Below, one piece after another: positions 60,301-64,000 of a stretch of 64,000 nucleotides of DNA. The position numbers were made by a program, and so were the translations under genes. Source of the stretch: Symbiodinium kawagutii (lineage: Eukaryota > Sar > Dinophyceae > Suessiales > Symbiodiniaceae); NCBI GenBank assembly GCA_009767595.1, contig VSDK01003688.1, positions 1 through 64,000 of the forward strand. The letters run 5' to 3'. The first letter of the stretch is position 1. Each line of letters begins with the position of its first letter. The notes below the pieces were generated by a model. It made no database searches and was not told the DNA's origin. It saw only the letters and a list, made by a program, of their open reading frames with translations.

Positions 60301-63133
60301 AATTCACACTGCAAGGGTAGCAGTGCGACATTTCATTGCTCGGCGTTTGTCCACCTTAGGCCCGCGGTCGCTCGACCTCCTGGCTTGCGGCCACCAGACA
60401 GCTTCCTGCCTGCACTAAGTACTGAAATCGAACAAATAAACTATCACAAAATAATCTACCGTCAAGTGAATGAAATACGATGAAGCCTGATGAAATATGA
60501 ATAAGTCACAATAAATCACAATGATTTCATGATGTGTATACCGTCAGATAAAGTAAGACATAGTAAGATTCAACGTGTAGTGCTGCCACGTCTTGAATTT
60601 GGATTTGGCCCAGACGTGGCTGGACTGTTTGACAATCCGCACCATAGTTCCGAACCTTTTGCTGACTTCTGATATGAGCTTTTGCCAAGGCAGCCGTCAA
60701 CTCTTCCTGTCCTTGTCAAAAGAGACATCAACAGAGGCCTCTTGATGCTTGCATTGCTTCAGCATCACAGGGCCCTTGCAATGTCAAATGCATTTAGCTA
60801 ATTTAGATTAGTTTAAGCATATTTAGGCTATCTATGTTGTTTCTATTCGCGGTGCCTTGCGGTGCGCCAGATGCTCCGAGAATTCTGCGAGAGCTGTCTG
60901 GGGGACAATGCAGCCAGTGCCTCGGTTGGCTGCAGTTTCAAGCACAGCAATGACGGTGCTTCAGCGGTTCCGCCATGACTCTGCGAGCGCTGCAGTGTCG
61001 ACCAAGCTCAAAAAACAGAAAGCATCAGCAAGCTACCCAAAACATCCCAAAACCATCAAGAACCTTACTGAAATATGTTGAAAAATTAGATTGTTAGGTG
61101 GATCCCCTACTCGTACAAGCCCAGTTGTTGCTGCATGCTGCATTCCGTTTTTCTTTTTTCTCCTGACATTGCCCCAAGCCCAGTCTGTGCAAGGGGTGCA
61201 GGCAAAGATGCATCACTTGGTCACCTGGTCCCGTTTTCATTCGTCGTCATTGATTCTGCTTTGTCATTGCAGGTCTTTAGACCTTTGCGTTTGCAACGCT
61301 GACATGGCAAAAAATTGTGGTGTGCGCATGATTTTCACCGCATGCTCAGAAAAGTTTCCGCATGGCGTGCCGCATGGGTTTTGGTGAACATGTGCCAACG
61401 TGTGTTTTGTATTGTTTTGTGTGTTGGCTTAGTTCAGGCGAAATAATGCACTCATATTGAGTCATGGAATGTGTCACGCTGGTGCGCGGAGAAGCTTTTT
61501 GGAGACCTGAACTTGCATCATCTCAGGATTCATCTTACATCAAGATGATGCGTGCGTGCTTCAAGCACCAGCAACCACGACAAACCTAGCACCCGATCCA
61601 TGCACAAATGCACAAAGATCGGCGGCACAACGTTTTGCACAGCCCCGTGACGACCAAAACGGGGCAGTGCCATGCTGCACGATGCTTCGCCGAAGGTACC
61701 TCGCAAGGTCCCGTTTCCCGGAGAGTCATGTAGGACTACGGAGGGCTCGGTTCCCTCCTGTGTGTCATCCTGGGTCATCCTTTTTCATTCCGCGGCCAGC
61801 ACAAGGAAAATGATGTAAAGTTTTCAAAGTTTAAAAAAGGCGTTAAGAAAGGAGCTCCACCGCAGTCAGCGTCAGCGGAGTCTTTGCGAGCCAGTTTTTC
61901 CATGTCAAATGTAGCAAATGTAGTAACTGAAACTGCCTGATATCGAGATTTGATGTCAAGTTGGCTCAGGGATTCGACGCGATATGACGTGATATGACGT
62001 GATATGATGGGATTGTTTCTTCATGTTTCCTCATTTGTTCAGGTTGTGTACTGCAGCGTGTTTACCGACAAGGAGACTGGTGAGCCCAAGGGCAGTGCCA
62101 AACTGGAGCTGGGCACCTGGCCACAGCAGATCTTTGATGCGGAATGGCCTATGTCAAAGAAACATTTGACATCAAAGGATTAAACATAGGCCATTCATTG
62201 GAATTCATTGGAATTCATTTGAATTCATTGGAATTCATTTCACATATGATTCTCAAAGACTTAGTTTTTTGCATCTTTTTTACTTTCTCTATCTTCTTCT
62301 AGCTGATTTACATCAATTTATGTTGACAGTATCATTTGCATATTTGTCATGCTCCCACGGGCACACTCTGTCCAATTGACACCGGATTGAAGAGGCTGGC
62401 TTCGCCAGAGCTTGCGGATCGGGCAATGCAGGACCTCTTTGTCGAACAACTGGCAGGGGTCTTATCCCTTTCCCACCCTGCTGCGTGGTGTCATTTTAGG
62501 GGCTGCCAAGTAAGGTAGCAAAACATCATGCGAGGCTGAGAGGCCTGATGAAAAGGGTATGACAAGTCACATCAAGTCACTGAGAAATAGCCACTGTGGC
62601 TACATTTCCCACTCGGTCGTGGGGAAAGTCGCTGGAACTTTTTTGTTGTCTCAGTAGGGGTCAGGGCTTGCAATGTCCCCGTGCATCTCCTGCGACCTCG
62701 TGTGCCAAAAGCGCCATCACCGCCAAGTACTGACATTTGCGATGTGCCAAGAAACTCCCAGTATCTCTAGGCGACTCTGAGCTGTGAATGTTTCGACTTT
62801 CAGCAACGTGATGCACAGATTCATCACATTCAGTTGGACGTAGAGCGATTGTGGACAGAACTGTCGGCTAACTCATGGAACTGAAACTATTTCATACCCC
62901 GCGCTTTTGCTTGTTCAGTCAAAGCAGGCAAACCAGCTTGACAATCCACTGGTGCTTGCTTCGTTGTATTTATCAAATCATGTTGATACAAGTTCACGGG
63001 TAGTGCCGGAAAATGTAAGATAGGAGAAGTAAAAGAATTACCTGGTAAACCTATATATTCCCTAATAATTTCCAGTGCAAATCCTGATTCCCTAGGAATT
63101 CCTGATTTCTCTTCAAAATTACGGGGCCGAACC

Positions 63134-63164
<31 letters not shown>

Positions 63165-63737
63165 TGTATGTATTACTAAATTCATGTATCATTTATTGAT
63201 TTATGGTAGTTGCGTTGTTTTATGGTTTTTGACAATTCATACTAGCTAGCTGTCAATTGAAGGGGCGCTTGCTTCCATTCCAGCCTGAGATATCAAACTG
63301 ACACCCTCAACCGCAGCAGTACAGGCAGCTACCCAGCTGGTAGTAAGGATATCCAAAACCCAAAGAGGAAAACAATCGATCACTGAGCGGTGACGACATC
63401 CTAGCTTTCGCAGGAGTTGGAAGGAGCTATGCTGCAGGGCAGTCGCTTGAGCTTTCGTCGCCCAGGCCAGCAAACTTGCAGAGCAACATGAGTATCAACA
63501 AAAAGACCTTGTATTCTCAGCTTCTTCCCCTGCCAGAAAGGAACTTTCAATGTGAAAGTGCGGACTTCCCATGACTTGCGTGTGCTTGTTGAATGCGTAG
63601 TGTAATTTTGGCAGAGTGACGGGTAGCGAGCTACAACCCCAACCCTTGGAGGTGAGAAATTGTCCCAGGAGCCAGATGGGCGCACTGTTTTCGTGGGAGG
63701 CTGGAAGACCAACTTGACTCCCAAGAAATGTATACAA
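41505..63737 (+). CDS. Poly-RRM RNA-binding protein (at least nine RRMs, 3' end beyond window)
   Basis: An RRM is an 80 to 90 residue fold binding single-stranded RNA through RNP2 (beta 1) and RNP1 (beta 3). The likely first exon is 41505-41601, starting MSLADFVDFLKEHVRKRERE. Its phase-1 end joins exactly to 43372, which opens with the first RNP2, EFYVGNLPAMSEA. RRM units then follow on the same strand at about 43.4, 48.9, 49.6-52.3, 52.6-53.2, 53.65-54.5, 54.6-56.9, 57.9-58.5, 60.9-62.4 and 63.7 kb. Where exons join, phases agree and donors are GT, GC or GA. The start is chosen because no earlier coding block was found and the phase fits. Some inter-domain exons are missing from this model. 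More than one gene is possible, since no stop plus new start was identified. Confidence 0.75.
43372..43738 (+). CDS. RRM A of the poly-RRM gene
   Basis: Exon 43372-43410 supplies RNP2 (FYVGNLP). A short GT-AG intron (43411-43449, only 39 nt) leads to an exon at 43450 reading EDVLKDVLKDVQLG (helix 1), then PRRISGHRIHGEAWFLLF. HGEAWFLL fits the RNP1 position and resembles the GEAF/GEAW form of quasi-RRMs of the hnRNP H type. The frame stays open to a TGA at 43722-43724, but the true donor was not fixed. Confidence 0.6.
43739..48908. other. Long intronic region without a firm exon
   Basis: Between RRM A and RRM B I found only weak exon-like stretches (for example around 44700-44800, 45405-45510 and 47300-47480), none with an RNP motif. 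The RNP2 exon of RRM B should be here. It contains a TTTTC tract at about 45760-45832 and a GCAGCAGTTGC-type short repeat at 45024-45093. Confidence 0.45.
45024..45093. repeat. GCACAGCGGTT / GCGCAGCAGTT repeat
   Basis: About seven 9 to 12 bp units. In one + frame this reads AVAQRLRS-like repeats, but I see no splice context for coding. Confidence 0.8.
48909..49228 (+). CDS. RRM B of the poly-RRM gene
   Basis: The first exon (start uncertain, ends 48991) reads LGECCQSVGEVRYATVYM, which is helix 1 and beta 2. A GA-AG intron (48992-49099, 108 nt) joins to DSGRSNGTGKVDFDS, with RNP1 as GTGKVDF, then RAIRELNGSTLDGVQITV, ending at a GT donor at 49229. Its RNP2 exon was not found. Confidence 0.8.
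49398..49558. repeat. GATA/GATC tetranucleotide repeat
   Basis: GATA units with two GATC clusters, located between RRM B and RRM C. A similar GATA/GGTA tract is at 54185-54240. Confidence 0.95.
49596..52288 (+). CDS. RRM C of the poly-RRM gene
   Basis: The exon at 49596-49722 (tentative end, GC donor) reads a basic linker, then CAVFVGNLDSSVTREEL, the RNP2. Exon 51030-51063 (34 nt) gives GEVVYARIFVDR. A GC-AG intron (51064-52241) joins to GCGKVEYASVELAEEAVLKL with RNP1 GCGKVEYA. Part of helix 1 must lie in an exon I did not find between 49723 and 51029. Confidence 0.78.
49908..49970. repeat. AATA tetranucleotide repeat
   Basis: About twelve AATA/AATG units followed by TATATA. Confidence 0.9.
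52022..52135. repeat. CTT trinucleotide tract
   Basis: CTT/CCT pyrimidine-rich repeat in the intron before the RNP1 exon of RRM C. Confidence 0.9.
52614..53157 (+). CDS. RRM D of the poly-RRM gene
   Basis: Three exons give a near-complete RRM: 52614-52671 (STIFVRGLAPEMDE, RNP2), GA-AG intron of 120 nt, 52792-52889 (SLLELASRIGPVTFARIF, RESGRSRNCGKI), GT-AG intron, and 53062-53157 (EFETEDLAAQALTKLAGV, DFHGRILSVQPFGQ) with a GTGAGG donor. All phases agree. A linker exon probably follows at 53242 (ASESSEPRLQAPSKFSGRK). Confidence 0.88.
53650..54545 (+). CDS. RRM E of the poly-RRM gene
   Basis: Exons 53650-53699 (MLREFCQMTGAVDTAR), 53853-53895 (FLKRETGESKGTGK), 54059-54100 (VEFRTAELAQQAVK) and 54492 to about 54545 (ELNGRLLNGHRLSAR) join in phase to give helix 1 through beta 4. 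Donors are GT, GT and GA. The RNP2 exon upstream of 53650 is not identified. RNP1 itself is split by an intron between GTGK and VEF. Confidence 0.87.
54176..54345. repeat. GATA, GGTA, TA and GT microsatellites
   Basis: Compound microsatellite inside the intron 54101-54491 of RRM E. Confidence 0.9.
54632..56874 (+). CDS. RRM F of the poly-RRM gene
   Basis: Five exons: 54632-54706 (linker rich in Arg, Gln and Asp, then CRLFIGNLPEE), 55789-55833 (VSEEQLKDLLQQTGE, 45 nt), 56122-56184 (QVLSASVFRTQRGDSSGRAV), 56381 or 56393 to 56431 (ETEGSAEEALRA) and 56823-56874 (LRHNTFYVSKRIIVRLD). The first two donors are GC, the rest GT. Which of two AG acceptors opens the fourth exon is undecided; both keep frame. 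Confidence 0.85.
57887..58505 (+). CDS. RRM G of the poly-RRM gene
   Basis: Exon 57887-57935 gives DSTVFVGGLNFDTTSE (RNP2). A GT-AG intron joins in phase 1 to 58176-58256, giving LERHFAQVADVAYAAAFSVK. A 149-nt GC-AG intron leads to 58406, giving SGKVEFQTPEAARMAVQQL and DGSELDGRQIHAT. The fold is complete from beta 1 to beta 4; the last donor is not fixed. Confidence 0.88.
58506..60870. other. Region with only weak exon candidates
   Basis: Blocks such as GNADVSTVKFG near 59397-59430 and ARLLRVQIRPVPRG near 59606-59650 could belong to a further RRM, but splice partners and RNP motifs were not secured. Confidence 0.35.
60871..62437 (+). CDS. RRM H of the poly-RRM gene
   Basis: Exon 60871-60903 (33 nt) gives MLREFCESCLG, close to the start of RRM E. 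A GA donor at 60904 joins in phase to 62043-62107, giving VVYCSVFTDKETGEPKGSAK. A GC donor joins to 62395, giving LASPELADRAMQDL. The RNP2 exon is not found; it may lie in 59.3-60.8 kb. The end of the last exon is uncertain. Confidence 0.75.
62183..62236. repeat. GGAATTCATT tandem repeat
   Basis: Four to five units of a 10 to 11 bp repeat containing GAATTCATT, in the RRM H intron 62108-62394. Confidence 0.9.
63669..63737 (+). CDS. RNP2 exon of RRM I of the poly-RRM gene
   Basis: After CCCAG the frame reads EPDGRTVFVGGWKTNLTPKK, a clear RNP2 with its linker. A possible continuation after GCAG near 63932 was not confirmed. The rest lies to the right of the window. Confidence 0.65.
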
Positions 63738-64000
63738 TAAATTCGAAATACATTACCAATACATCACCAATACATCCACAATACATTTACAGGGGCATGC
63801 GGCATACTTGATTTTACATGCACATACATGCCTCTGCTGCATTCCCAAGCGGACATCCACATATGTGCATGCTCACTACACGCAATCACACGCATGTGCA
63901 TTCCATCGGCATTTGTTCATGTGAACTTTGCAGAGGGATTGTGTGGAATGGAAGATCAACTGGCAGGGCTCAGCTGGGAATTGGATTCCGATGGCTTGAG

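Overview
This window looks like nuclear DNA of a dinoflagellate, probably of the Symbiodiniaceae/Suessiales type. Host proteins are split into many very short exons (17 to about 130 nt) in long repeat-filled introns. All host genes read on the + strand. The donors I could place by reading-frame continuity are a mix of GT, GC and GA (about 19, 14 and 7 of 40), and acceptors are usually AG followed by G. GC and GA donors are a known dinoflagellate trait. Most long open frames here are repeat translations, so the genes were found by joining short conserved peptide blocks across phase-compatible splice sites. The exon models are hand-made and partial.

Region by region: (1) 0.3-6.4 kb holds the 3' part of an isocitrate dehydrogenase gene whose frame continues into a C-terminal EF-hand. 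(2) 8.8-15.6 kb holds a Ser/Thr kinase of the NAK family (AAK1/GAK/BIKE-like), read from helix C to the end of the kinase fold. It is followed by tail exons with NPF and DPF motifs and an Asp/Tyr/Gly-rich end interrupted by a small N gap. (3) 16-18 kb is a 2 kb CAAT-type tetranucleotide satellite. (4) 19.4-22.1 kb contains several short exon-like blocks, two with clathrin-box-like motifs, for a gene I cannot name. (5) 22-41 kb has no recognisable host gene. It holds minisatellites and three remnants of one non-LTR (LINE-type) retrotransposon family, one with a clear 16 bp target-site duplication, plus a 752-base N gap. (6) 41.5 kb to the right edge is one large + strand gene encoding a protein with at least nine RNA-recognition motifs (RRMs), each split over two to five tiny exons.

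Functionally, the IDH-EF-hand gene suggests a calcium-linked TCA-cycle enzyme. The kinase with NPF/DPF motifs suggests control of clathrin adaptors. The RRM array suggests an RNA-binding scaffold or splicing/translation regulator. The most unusual observations are the poly-RRM gene, the IDH-EF-hand fusion, the extreme exon fragmentation with GC/GA donors, and an undescribed dispersed repeat present in opposite orientations in introns of two neighbouring genes. No tRNA, rRNA, CRISPR array or prokaryotic feature was seen.
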